Below are positions 17,860-26,737 of a stretch of 64,000 bases of DNA, in pieces. A program made the translations under genes and the position numbers. The stretch comes from Martinezella tropici (GTDB lineage: Bacteria > Pseudomonadota > Alphaproteobacteria > Rhizobiales > Rhizobiaceae). The stretch's first letter is position 1, and each line of letters begins with the position of its first letter. The stretch is taken from NCBI GenBank assembly GCA_000799755.1, contig JUHI01000026.1, positions 1 to 64,000 on the forward strand, read 5' to 3'. The notes beneath the pieces were generated by a model. The model saw only the letters and a program-made list of their open reading frames with translations, was not told the DNA's origin and did not search any database.

Positions 17860-20658
17860 CTATTCAACCCGGTCGGCGTCGTCATGTCGCGCGCTGTCTT
17901 CGCGCAGCGGATCGCGAGCAAGATTGGCAAATTCGCGCAGAAATGCCTTCGAACTGTCCTCAGCCAAGCGTCCGGAGAGGGTTCCGATCAAGAGCTCGAC
18001 ATCGGCGTTCAACTCCATCGGGTCGAGCGAGCCCGCGTCAGCCTGCTCAAAAATTGCGTCGTTCAAGGCCTTGATGTCCGCTCCGAATGCGCCCCGGACC
18101 TCCTGTCGCCGCAGGAGGACCGATCCAGGGGAAGTTCCAGCCTCGTCTTGGATATCCGAAGTGCGATCAAGCCGATGTCGAGGTCGTGGAGATCCCTGAT
18201 AGACATTACGATCCAGCTTCGCCTGATCTATCTCGATACGGACGTTCTCGACCTCCATGGGACCGGAACCGCGCGCAGCTGGGCGCGTTGCTGGGGGATT
18301 GGCCGTCGTACCGGGTCGCTTGTTCTGCTCAGCTTTCTGGTTTTCCTCCCGAGGCTCGTCCTCCGAGACGCCGGCTTCGCGCGTTTCGTCGAGATCCAGA
18401 CGCTGACGAAGTTCATCGAGCGACGAGATATAGACATGACGTACGCCCTCCTTGACGATGAAGCGGACGCTCTGTGCCTCCCGGGGTCGCTCGATGGCAC
18501 CCAAATCGACGTCCATTCCGGCGCCCGACAATTGGCTCGCCGTTCTTGCGAACGGCGTTGTTTCAGGCGCTGGCGCGCCGGGCCAGACGGCCTCGCTATC
18601 AGCGATCGTCCACTCGACCGGCTCCATGCAGGGCCTGATTACTGGCTTGAACTTCTGAACCTTCGAAAACATCCGCTCGCCACCCGAGTCGAGCTTCATG
18701 ATGCGCATGAGCGGCATGCCGGTGACCTGAAGGATCGCTTCCTCCGGCTTCATCATCATCAACGTGTTGACGGGAAGAAGGTCGACCGACACCGGCACCT
18801 TCGAGATCGATCGTTGCCTGCGACCATGCCGATGGGAATAGGAGGACTGCTCTACCCACTCCGTCGTCCTTCCGGCGGCGGCTGAGACGGCGGCCGCGTC
18901 CTCCTGGTTCTGGAAGTTCATGAACAGCTTGATCGTCGAAGCTCCCATCAGAATCTTCTGGCCAGAGCGCTGGTAAAGCCGCTCGAGCTGGGCACCGTCC
19001 TGCAGGATGAAGACGAAGCGAACGCCGTTCTTGCGGATCAGCGGCGCAAGAGTCAGCACGGTGTCTATGCGGCCGCCATTGCCGAACTCGTCGAGCATCA
19101 TCAGCACTTCGTGCTCGCCATTGCGTAGCGGTCCCATCTGCACGAGCTTGTCGGCCATCTGCTGGATGAACATCGAGATCAGTCGCTCGTAGATCTGCAT
19201 CGCGTTCCAGTCAGCCTGGATGAAGATCACCAATTTTCGCGTTCTGATCGTGTCGATCGGGATCGTGGTAATCGAGGTCAGCGCCTCCACGAGAGGGTTC
19301 TGTAAGAAATTGAGCTTGGCAACGATCTCCGCCGCGATACCTTCCCCGAGTTTTTCGTGCCGGCCGGCAAACTTCGTGAGCTGCATGCGGGTCTGGTCGG
19401 AAAGGACCGCCTCGTAGTTTTCCAGCAGCTGGATGATCGCCTTCCGCTCGTCCGACATCGAATTGAGAATGCGGTAGAGTTCGCTCAGCGACTTGCGGGT
19501 ATCAGGGCATTCAAGCACGAAGCCGAGCATCGCCGTGAGCAGAATTCTGGCACTCTCCTCCCAGAAGTCGGAGGAATCGGACCGCAGGCGCTCCGGCAGC
19601 AACATCTGCGTCAGTTTCTGCAGGTCGGTGATCCGCTGGTTGGGATCGGCACTGATCAGGTCGAGTGGATTGTAACCGTCTGTAAATTTGGATCCTGGTG
19701 CCAGCAGGAAAATCTCGTAGCCCCGGTCCTTCAGATAGCCCGACGTCTCCTCGAACAGCTCGCCGCTCATGTCGAGGACCATCTGCGATCCCTTGAAGCT
19801 CATCATCGTCGGAATGACGAAGCCGCGCGACTTGCCCTGTCCCGGCGAGCCGATGACCATAACATGCTGGTCGCCATCGTTGCGCAGAAGAAGGCCCTGC
19901 TTGAGACCGAGCACAATCCCGTGCTTATCGCGCAGCCGGAAATCGGCGGCATCTTTCAGGGTCGCCAGCCGCGCCTTGCCCATGATCATGCGCTGGCGTT
20001 TCTGGATCGCCGCCCCAATCGGAAACCCAACCAGCGCTCCCGCCGCGGCCAGACCGGCGAGCGCCGCAAGCACTATCTGGCGTGACGGCCGCTGAAACGT
20101 ACCGGCCGCGTCGGTGGCTCCAAAGGGGACCTGATACATCGCCGCGAGATGGGCCCCATAATAATCGGCGATAGCGGCATACCCACCAGCTCTGCTTGCG
20201 ACGAGATAGAAGACAACGCCGTAGACGATCACGGCGGCATAAGCAGCCGCGAAGATGAGTGCGGTATGCGCGATCAAGGTGAACATCGACCGGATATGCA
20301 GGAGGTAGAGGATCTTGCGCGACAGCGCCCTGCCGCCTTTGAGCATCCACAAGCACAAAAGGAAAAACAGAAACGGCGAGGCCAGGACTAGAGCCAAGAT
20401 CGAGAGTCCGACGGTGTTTCGCGCGCGGATGACCGACCATGTGTAGGCAATACTGTCGAGAACGCGGGCCTGCGCAATGTAGTCGTAATAGGAGGTCGAC
20501 CCGAAGGATGTGACGTACAGGTCGTAGATCAGCGTGAAGAACAGCAGCCATATCAGCACGGCGCCGAGAACGGCGACCGGGAATGTGAAGGCCGAGACCT
20601 CCTGAAACTTCGTCCACTTCGGGCGTTCAGCCTCTGCGCCCGTGGATACGCTTGCCAT
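17860..20658 (-). CDS. virD4: VirD4/TraG-type coupling protein with long C-terminal extension
   Basis: 932 residues from ATG 20658. This hexameric inner-membrane ATPase links the relaxosome to the channel. The N terminus carries several hydrophobic segments (FPVAVLGAVLIWLLFFTLIY, LSILALVLASPFLFFLLCLW and others). Then comes the P-loop GSPGQGKSRG, an unusual variant of the GxxxxGK(S/T) motif, and Walker B VLMMLDEFG. Usual VirD4 proteins have about 650 residues. Here about 250 extra residues at the C terminus are acidic, repetitive and probably disordered (EDEPREENQKAEQNKRPG) and could bind substrates. The start overlaps the VirB11 end by 32 bp. Confidence 0.85.
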   Translation of the reverse strand: MASVSTGAEAERPKWTKFQEVSAFTFPVAVLGAVLIWLLFFTLIYDLYVTSFGSTSYYDYIAQARVLDSIAYTWSVIRARNTVGLSILALVLASPFLFFLLCLWMLKGGRALSRKILYLLHIRSMFTLIAHTALIFAAAYAAVIVYGVVFYLVASRAGGYAAIADYYGAHLAAMYQVPFGATDAAGTFQRPSRQIVLAALAGLAAAGALVGFPIGAAIQKRQRMIMGKARLATLKDAADFRLRDKHGIVLGLKQGLLLRNDGDQHVMVIGSPGQGKSRGFVIPTMMSFKGSQMVLDMSGELFEETSGYLKDRGYEIFLLAPGSKFTDGYNPLDLISADPNQRITDLQKLTQMLLPERLRSDSSDFWEESARILLTAMLGFVLECPDTRKSLSELYRILNSMSDERKAIIQLLENYEAVLSDQTRMQLTKFAGRHEKLGEGIAAEIVAKLNFLQNPLVEALTSITTIPIDTIRTRKLVIFIQADWNAMQIYERLISMFIQQMADKLVQMGPLRNGEHEVLMMLDEFGNGGRIDTVLTLAPLIRKNGVRFVFILQDGAQLERLYQRSGQKILMGASTIKLFMNFQNQEDAAAVSAAAGRTTEWVEQSSYSHRHGRRQRSISKVPVSVDLLPVNTLMMMKPEEAILQVTGMPLMRIMKLDSGGERMFSKVQKFKPVIRPCMEPVEWTIADSEAVWPGAPAPETTPFARTASQLSGAGMDVDLGAIERPREAQSVRFIVKEGVRHVYISSLDELRQRLDLDETREAGVSEDEPREENQKAEQNKRPGTTANPPATRPAARGSGPMEVENVRIEIDQAKLDRNVYQGSPRPRHRLDRTSDIQDEAGTSPGSVLLRRQEVRGAFGADIKALNDAIFEQADAGSLDPMELNADVELLIGTLSGRLAEDSSKAFLREFANLARDPLREDSARHDDADRVE

Positions 20659-21676
20659 CTTCGTCCACCTCGTCTGCAAAATAGATCTCGCTGACACCGC
20701 GGCCGCCGGCAGCATCGCTCTTCTTCAACTGGACCACGATCGGGATGATCGAGCGGATGTAGCGGATGATGTCGTCGCGCTCCATGCGAACATTGCTGTT
20801 GAGCACCAGGGTCGACAGCCGGTTGAAGGCATGATGCGGAGAATTCGCGTGGATGGTCGACATCGATCCCGGATGACCGGTGTTGATCGCGTTCAGGAAG
20901 TCGAAAGCCTCGTCGCCGCGTAGTTCGCCCATGAAGATCCGGTCGGGCCTGAGGCGCAGTGCAGAGGCCAGAAGGTCGGTCATCGTGACTCGCGCCTCGC
21001 CCTGGCCGCCTTTCGAGACGAGCAGCGAGACGACGTTTTCCTGGCGCGGTTCAAGCTCGGCCGTGTCCTGCATCAGGATAAAACGCTCATGGTCCGGGAT
21101 CGCCGTCAGCATCGTATTGAGGAATGTCGTTTTGCCGGTGGACGTGCCGCCCGAGATCAACATGCTGCGATGGTTGATCGCCGCGAGCTCCAGAAACGCG
21201 CGCGTCCTTCCGGCCCGCAGCAGGCGCGATAACTCGATATCGACATCATCGATATAGTCGTCTCCCGTCACCTTGGTGAAGCGGAAAGCTCCGGCTCTCT
21301 CGTAATCGTCGAGGTCGAAGCGTCGGATGAATTGCTTGCGGATGGAAAAGGCGTGACCAGTGGCCGACGTCGGATTGAGCACGAACTGGACGCGCTCGCC
21401 GTCGGTGAGCGTCGCCGAGAGCAGCGGACGTTCGGCATTGACGGTCTGCTTGGTGAACGAGGCAGCGCGGGACGCCATATGGCGGATCGCCTCCTGATCA
21501 AGCCCATCGATCTCTTGCCTGATCATGCTGAGCTGGCCGATCCGCTCGAGCCAGATTTCGTTGCTGCGCTGGCAAGAAATCTCGACCACCACGGGATCGT
21601 CGAGAAAAGGTCGGATGGGTTCGAGCGCCTCGGAGAGAAAATGCTGTTCGGCGGAGATCGACAGGCGCGCGTTCAT
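20627..21676 (-). CDS. virB11: VirB11-type secretion ATPase
   Basis: 349 residues. This hexameric traffic ATPase sits at the cytoplasmic base of the channel. Walker A is ISGGTSTGKTTFLN, the Asp box is FILMQDTAELEP, Walker B is RIFMGELRGDEAFDFLNAINTGHPGS, and the His box lies in STIHANSP. The length is typical. The start overlaps VirB10 by 4 bases (ATGA) and the end overlaps VirD4, so the three are one translational unit. Confidence 0.9.
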   Translation of the reverse strand: MNARLSISAEQHFLSEALEPIRPFLDDPVVVEISCQRSNEIWLERIGQLSMIRQEIDGLDQEAIRHMASRAASFTKQTVNAERPLLSATLTDGERVQFVLNPTSATGHAFSIRKQFIRRFDLDDYERAGAFRFTKVTGDDYIDDVDIELSRLLRAGRTRAFLELAAINHRSMLISGGTSTGKTTFLNTMLTAIPDHERFILMQDTAELEPRQENVVSLLVSKGGQGEARVTMTDLLASALRLRPDRIFMGELRGDEAFDFLNAINTGHPGSMSTIHANSPHHAFNRLSTLVLNSNVRMERDDIIRYIRSIIPIVVQLKKSDAAGGRGVSEIYFADEVDEDGKRIHGRRG

Positions 21677-23007
21677 TTGGCGGCCTTCTTTCTGCGCAAG
21701 CGGTCGAACTCTTCGCGCACCGGGTCCGGATAGAGATCCGAGAAATCAAGGTCCCGCGTCACGAACACCGTAATATCGGAGCCCTGAGCAATATGGATCG
21801 TCGGCTTGATGTTGCGCGTATCCTGGAAGGCCTCGGTCGCCAATTGCTGGATGCCCGATGCGATGGTCTCGGAGGCGATCTCGCGCGCGCGATCCTGTGA
21901 CGTGGTGCCGTTATCCTGGGGAATGCTGGTCACGGTTCCGTCCGTATTGACGATCGTGATGTTGCGATCCTGTTTCTGACCGAGCTGGGCAATGTATTGC
22001 GTCACCCCGCCGATCATGGTCAGGAGCGCCGGCGGTCCGAACCGCTCCCAATATTTCCGATCGACGACACCTGTCATGCCGGAGCGGCCGAGACGGTCCG
22101 TACCGTAGGAGCCGAGCTGGACCGAAACGCCGTCGCCGCGGATCATGCGCGTCCAGACGATGAACAGGCGTTCCTGGCCGCGTTCCACACCAGACTTGTA
22201 GTCGCCGATCAGCGAGGAGCCGGCGGGTATCAGGATGCGCCGGCCGTCGAAGGAATAGACATCCTCTCGGACGATCGCCTTCACCATGCCGGCAAGGTCG
22301 GAATTGACCGCCGTCTCCAGCGTGCCGCGGATCATCGTGCCCTGCGGGATCCAGGCATCGATACGGCGGTTCTCGGCGGCGACCGAGACCTCCACCCCCT
22401 GGCCACCCATCGCTTTCAGAAAGGCGCGATCACCATCGACCGCCCCGCCAGTGTCCCCAATCGCCGTAGATGCTCCGGCCGTGCTGTTCGCCCCGAACAG
22501 ACCAGCTCCTGAAGTATCGGACGAAGCCCGTGCTGCACCGTTCGTTTGTTCGGACTGATCGAAGACAACGGCTGTAGAGCGCACGCGCTCGAGAAGCTTA
22601 GCCTGCCGGGCGAGCTCGATGCATTTTGGATTGTCCGGGTTGTTTCCCCTTGAGCAATCGACATCGACCGGCGGCGCGATCTGGACCGGGGCCGGGATCA
22701 CAGGGGCCGGCGGAGGGGGTGGTGGCGGAGGTGGCGCCTCGGGCACCTGGACAGTCGGCAAGGGCGGCGGCGCCGGCGGATTGAAACCTTCGTTTCTCGG
22801 CGCCTGGACCGGACGGAACTCTTCCCGTGGGGTGTTGTCGACTGTCGGTTCCCGCTCCCCGCCGGAAAACAGGAAATAGAGAACGACGCCGATGCCGGCG
22901 ATCGCCGCCACCACGGCGACCGGCCGCATCAGCCCGATGCCCGAGCGCCTCACCTGCCCGCCAATCGCTGTGTCGTTTTCGATGGAGTGATAGTTCGGAT
23001 CAGACAT
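21673..23007 (-). CDS. virB10: VirB10, core complex scaffold
   Basis: 444 residues. A short cytoplasmic N terminus is followed by one transmembrane helix (VAVVAAIAGIGVVLYFLF), a long proline-rich periplasmic spacer (about residues 60-105, with nine consecutive prolines) and the conserved C-terminal beta barrel (IPQGTMIRGTLETAVNSDLAG, SLIGDYKSGVERGQERLFIVWTR). It spans both membranes and gates the outer-membrane pore with VirB9. It is coupled to VirB11 by an ATGA overlap. Confidence 0.9.
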   Translation of the reverse strand: MSDPNYHSIENDTAIGGQVRRSGIGLMRPVAVVAAIAGIGVVLYFLFSGGEREPTVDNTPREEFRPVQAPRNEGFNPPAPPPLPTVQVPEAPPPPPPPPPAPVIPAPVQIAPPVDVDCSRGNNPDNPKCIELARQAKLLERVRSTAVVFDQSEQTNGAARASSDTSGAGLFGANSTAGASTAIGDTGGAVDGDRAFLKAMGGQGVEVSVAAENRRIDAWIPQGTMIRGTLETAVNSDLAGMVKAIVREDVYSFDGRRILIPAGSSLIGDYKSGVERGQERLFIVWTRMIRGDGVSVQLGSYGTDRLGRSGMTGVVDRKYWERFGPPALLTMIGGVTQYIAQLGQKQDRNITIVNTDGTVTSIPQDNGTTSQDRAREIASETIASGIQQLATEAFQDTRNIKPTIHIAQGSDITVFVTRDLDFSDLYPDPVREEFDRLRRKKAAK

Positions 23008-23016
23008 CGTGCCTCC

Positions 23017-23850
23017 CTATCGTGATTTTGATGCGGCGCTGACGCCCGCCGAGCCCAGCCGCTTGGGCGCCACCGCTCCCTCTATCGGCGCCGGCACATC
23101 GGCTGGAGCGGTCTTGAGATTGAACAGGCAGGTCTCGTTCTCGGTGCCGTAGCGCAGCGTCCACTGCCGCGAGACCGTGTCGATGACGATGTAGTCCGCC
23201 TCACGGCGATAATTGACGAGGCTCTCCCGCCGTTTGTTATCGACGATAAAGATCGCCGGCACATCGCCGGTGAATTTCATGAAGGTCTTCAGGCCGTCGT
23301 CGAACACCCACAGTGGCTTGGCGGTATCGCTGCCCTTGAAGCCATAGTCGTAATTGACCTTGTCACGGCGGATGTTCTTGATGTTGGGATTGCGCTCGGC
23401 GTCCTGCGCCTGCTTCCAAAGCTCGGCCGTGCCCTTTAAACCAGCGTCTTCTGGGTACATGAACTGCAGCTTGAAGGTCTGGTTCTGGATGGCCTTGCTC
23501 TCGTTCACCTCCAGATCGAACGAATAGGTGCGCTTTGTGGTCACGACCGAGAGGTTGGTCGGCGCGTCTTTTTCCATCGGCTTCAGGGTGAGGGAGCGCC
23601 TGTCAGCCGATGTGAGTATCTGCCAGGAGACCGTGTCACCGGCGACGACCTGCGTGATCTCCTCATCGGCACCGAACAGGATGGTCGTCACCATCCCGTA
23701 AGTGCCGGTCACGACGAAGACCTGCTCGGCCGAATAGGGCAAGGTCCGCACCCGAGGATCGAGCCTGCCAGGCCGGGCAATGAGCTCGGCCTGCGCCGAT
23801 GATGTTGCCAGGAGCAGTGACATGATCATTCCAGCCATCCTCCGACTCAT
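23017..23850 (-). CDS. virB9: VirB9, outer membrane core component
   Basis: 277 residues. The signal peptide MSRRMAGMIMSLLLATSSAQA is followed by the VirB9 N-terminal domain (DPRVRTLPYSAEQVFVVTGTYGMVTTILFG) and the C-terminal domain (RQWTLRYGTENETCLFN). The single cysteine near the C terminus could pair with a small lipoprotein, as in the VirB7-VirB9 disulfide. The start overlaps VirB8 by ATGA. Confidence 0.9.
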   Translation of the reverse strand: MSRRMAGMIMSLLLATSSAQAELIARPGRLDPRVRTLPYSAEQVFVVTGTYGMVTTILFGADEEITQVVAGDTVSWQILTSADRRSLTLKPMEKDAPTNLSVVTTKRTYSFDLEVNESKAIQNQTFKLQFMYPEDAGLKGTAELWKQAQDAERNPNIKNIRRDKVNYDYGFKGSDTAKPLWVFDDGLKTFMKFTGDVPAIFIVDNKRRESLVNYRREADYIVIDTVSRQWTLRYGTENETCLFNLKTAPADVPAPIEGAVAPKRLGSAGVSAASKSR

Positions 23851-24581
23851 TGAACGAGCCCCGAAGGCATGGTTTCAGGAACTTTCACATATTCGGTGAC
23901 CACGAAGCCGAGCGGGTTATAGAGCCTAACCCGATTGCTGGCAGGCAGATTGATCTGCCGGTAGCGAACCGTCGCGGACCACCGATTGACGACCTCGCCT
24001 CCCCGCTCCCGCTCTCTCGTCTCGAAGCGCACTGACATGGTCGAGGCGTTGAGCGGATTGACCGACAGGATTTCCGGCCGGATCTCGCCAGTCGTTCCCA
24101 TGGTCTTGACCGGGCCTCTCGGATTGGAAGGGTTCATCCACTCCGAATAATCCTTGAAGGCTGCCGCATCGGGATCCGACCAGAGGGCGATCATGTCGAA
24201 GTTTTCGGAGAGATAGCGGGGATCGTAGGTCTCGCGGCGGATGACGTAGTTACCCACAAACGAGGCGCGAACGGCCTGGATTTCGGAGACGTTCGAGCGG
24301 TCCTTGTCGAGCGTCGTCACTGTCTCCATGTAGCCGGTGTTCTTGTCGACGATCAGCGGCACGACCTCGGTTCGAACGAGCGGAAAGAGCTGCGCAACGG
24401 AAAAGGACAGAACGCCCGCGACGATCCAGCCTGCCACTGCAAAGACCAGCAGGATGAGACCGATCAATGTCCGCAGCGAGCGGTTCTTCTCCCCCCATGA
24501 GAGGTGTTGATCGTAGATGTCTTGCGGGCCGGGGACACGATCGGCCGGCGCCGGCTTCAATTGCCTTTTGAACAATGCCAA
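23847..24581 (-). CDS. virB8: VirB8, inner membrane assembly factor
   Basis: 244 residues. A cytoplasmic N terminus of about 40 residues precedes one helix (LIGLILLVFAVAGWIVAGVLS) and the periplasmic NTF2-like domain that dimerises and nucleates channel assembly (TGYMETVTTLDKDRSNVSEIQAVRASFVGNYVIRRETYDPRYL). The length and layout are typical. It begins 54 bp after VirB6, a gap too small for the usual virB7 gene. Confidence 0.88.
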   Translation of the reverse strand: MALFKRQLKPAPADRVPGPQDIYDQHLSWGEKNRSLRTLIGLILLVFAVAGWIVAGVLSFSVAQLFPLVRTEVVPLIVDKNTGYMETVTTLDKDRSNVSEIQAVRASFVGNYVIRRETYDPRYLSENFDMIALWSDPDAAAFKDYSEWMNPSNPRGPVKTMGTTGEIRPEILSVNPLNASTMSVRFETRERERGGEVVNRWSATVRYRQINLPASNRVRLYNPLGFVVTEYVKVPETMPSGLVQ

Positions 24582-24635
24582 ATCTCAAACCTCGAAGTCG
24601 CAATGAGTAAATCTCTGATCCTCGTCGCCACAGCC

Positions 24636-25709
24636 TCATTCGCTGTTGCGACGGCGATTGGTAAGCATACGGCCGAGAGCGCCGGCGCCCGCGACACTGC
24701 CGCGACCCGCAAGTGCCGCGGCCGTCACGGCGCCCCTTGGGCCGGCTAGCGTGCTAAGTGCTATTGCCGCAGCCTGGCCGGCGCGGGAATTACTGGAGGA
24801 GAGGCGCCTGCGCGCGGTATTGTAGGCCGTGTCCACGCCACCCCCGCCCGGAACGCTGGAGAAGGCCGCGCCGTAGGCGAAGGTCCGGGCGAAATCCGGT
24901 ACCTGGAAGATGAAATAGGAGATCAGCGCGAGGTAGAGCACCATGGCGAGCACGATCGCCAGTGCGTTCTCCTTGGTGGCCATGTCGCCGTTGATCGTAT
25001 CCATCATGCCGATCAGGAATCCGAACGACAGCCCGGCCATGATATAGGTAAAGAGCAGCATGAACATGCCGTAGGCAACGCCCCTCACCCAGGCGTCGAA
25101 GACAAAGCGGGTAATGCCGAAGAAATAGCAGAGAATGGCGATCGGACCGATTGCAAGCATGACGGCGGTGATCATCTTGGCAAAGAGCGTGACGCCTGTG
25201 AGGATCAGCAGCATCGGCAGCAGTCCGAAGACCAGCACGATAAAGACGACGACGGCGCCTGTCACATTCGGCAGCCATCCGGACTCGTAGGAATTGAAGA
25301 GCTGCATGGCAAAGTCGTAGACTTTTCGCGACATGCTGGCGACTTGCTGGGCGATGTCCGTTCCGGCCGATTGCCCACCCATCGCTGAAGATATCGCGGA
25401 TCCCAGATCCTGGGGCGCCGACAGCACGAACTGGCCGATATTGTCGTAGAAGAGCGCCCAGGACATGATGAGGGCATAGGCAAGCGTGATCTTGAATGCT
25501 GTGATCGCCATGTCCTGAAGCGAAACGCTAGACAGTCCGAGCGCGCCCCAGAGGAAATAGAGGATCAGGAATATCGCGAGGATGCCGGAAACGAGGTTGC
25601 TGTTTTCGGCAAACAGCCCCCAGGCCCTTTCCAGAGAGGCCTCGTTGATCTTGTCGAAATATCGAAGCGCGTCGCCATAGAAATTTATTGCGTAGCTGAC
25701 GGGATCCAT
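24636..25709 (-). CDS. virB6: VirB6, polytopic channel component
   Basis: 357 residues. This inner-membrane protein has at least six hydrophobic stretches (LVSGILAIFLILYFLWGAL, AITAFKITLAYALIMSWAL, GAVVVFIVLVFGLLPMLLIL, MITAVMLAIGPIAILCYFF, GMFMLLFTYIMAGLSFGFLIGM, ALAIVLAMVLYLALISYFIF). A glycine- and alanine-rich tail follows. The conserved Trp-containing helix region is present (WVRGVAYGM). The start overlaps the small lipoprotein gene by 25 bp. Confidence 0.87.
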   Translation of the reverse strand: MDPVSYAINFYGDALRYFDKINEASLERAWGLFAENSNLVSGILAIFLILYFLWGALGLSSVSLQDMAITAFKITLAYALIMSWALFYDNIGQFVLSAPQDLGSAISSAMGGQSAGTDIAQQVASMSRKVYDFAMQLFNSYESGWLPNVTGAVVVFIVLVFGLLPMLLILTGVTLFAKMITAVMLAIGPIAILCYFFGITRFVFDAWVRGVAYGMFMLLFTYIMAGLSFGFLIGMMDTINGDMATKENALAIVLAMVLYLALISYFIFQVPDFARTFAYGAAFSSVPGGGGVDTAYNTARRRLSSSNSRAGQAAAIALSTLAGPRGAVTAAALAGRGSVAGAGALGRMLTNRRRNSE

Positions 25710-25927
25710 GTGTCATCCTGAAAATTATTGACCGGTCGCATCGGGCCGCAATCGTGCTTGACGGCGCCCGCGACCGCATTCTCAACGGCCGTGGTCGTGG
25801 GCTCGGATACGAAACCGAGTGCCGGCACAGGGTTTTCGTCAGCCGAGCATTTCGCGAGCTGCTCGTACTTTCCGGCGCAACCGGCGAGCACTGCACCGGT
25901 GAACATCAAGACAAGAAACGCCCTCAC
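25685..25927 (-). CDS. Small lipoprotein in the Eex/VirB7 position
   Basis: 80 residues. The signal sequence ends in a clear lipobox (LVLMFTGAVLAGC, lipidated Cys17). The mature peptide has two further cysteines (LAKCSADE, KHDCGP). It lies between VirB5 and VirB6 with overlaps on both sides. In pKM101-type operons this slot holds the entry-exclusion lipoprotein Eex, while VirB7 lies between VirB6 and VirB8. No other VirB7 candidate is present in the operon, so this protein may serve as VirB7, as Eex, or both. Confidence 0.7.
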   Translation of the reverse strand: MRAFLVLMFTGAVLAGCAGKYEQLAKCSADENPVPALGFVSEPTTTAVENAVAGAVKHDCGPMRPVNNFQDDTWIPSATQ

Positions 25928-26715
25928 TGGTTTTGATCCTCAAGGGCCTTCAGCTGATCGCGAACCGAAGCGCCTTGCGTCTGCGTCGCACCGTCACGCA
26001 TCACGCTGTCGGGAAGCGGGGCGAAGGTCTTGAGGTTCTGCGACGACGTTGCAAGGGCTGCCTTGTACTGCTGGTTCAGGAGCATGACCTGGTTGTTCAG
26101 CGAGCCGACAGCCTCGTTGGCGGTCTGGTTGCCCTGAAGCACCATCTGGGTGTTCTCCTCCAAGGCCCCTTTCAGATCCTTCGCCGTTCCGATCTGCTGT
26201 GTGGCCTGCATGAACGAGTTCTGCCGATCTTTCGTGGCGCTGTTCATCGCGTCGGTAAGGGCCGTCAGCGTCGTCAGGGCATTGATCCCCTGCGAATAGG
26301 CCTGGTTTGCGCCCGAGAGTTCGCCGCCCTTGACGGTATCGACCACCATCTTCACGAGGTTGAGGCCGTTGATCAGTTTGGCTGCGGTGTTCTGGAACTG
26401 GCCGCCGATCCCACCGAACACTGCGGCGTTGCTCGATAGCACCGTGCTAAAGTCTGGCGCCTGTCCCATGCTGAAGCCATTGCCGGTCGCGAGCTTTGCA
26501 AACTGGCTGGCATCCTGCGTCCGGTCTCCGGTGATCGCTTGAAGGGTTTTCGTCGTGTTGTCTTTGACGACGGAGGTGTCCTGCTGGATCTCGGAGGACA
26601 GGCGCTTAATGTCCTGACTGATGGAGATGTTCTCCGAATCTTTGACGGGGACCTGCGCATGTGCGTGTGAGACGAGTAGGATGGCGAATGCCGGTGCGAT
26701 CACTGCTGTCTTCAT
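25924..26715 (-). CDS. virB5: VirB5, minor pilus protein
   Basis: 263 residues from ATG 26715; the longer frame upstream belongs to the transglycosylase region. The signal peptide is MKTAVIAPAFAILLVSHAHA, cleaved before QVPVKD. The mature protein is almost wholly helical with coiled-coil character (SENISISQDIKRLSSEIQQDTSVVKDNTTKTLQAI), as in VirB5/TraC adhesin-like pilus-tip proteins. It ends with an ATGA overlap into the lipoprotein gene. Confidence 0.8.
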   Translation of the reverse strand: MKTAVIAPAFAILLVSHAHAQVPVKDSENISISQDIKRLSSEIQQDTSVVKDNTTKTLQAITGDRTQDASQFAKLATGNGFSMGQAPDFSTVLSSNAAVFGGIGGQFQNTAAKLINGLNLVKMVVDTVKGGELSGANQAYSQGINALTTLTALTDAMNSATKDRQNSFMQATQQIGTAKDLKGALEENTQMVLQGNQTANEAVGSLNNQVMLLNQQYKAALATSSQNLKTFAPLPDSVMRDGATQTQGASVRDQLKALEDQNQ

Positions 26716-26737
26716 ATGCCTAACCTCACTTCGTTGT

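Noticed and set aside
19357..20085. 242-residue plus-strand frame inside virD4
   Set aside because: Antisense to the coupling protein ATPase domain, without its own motifs.
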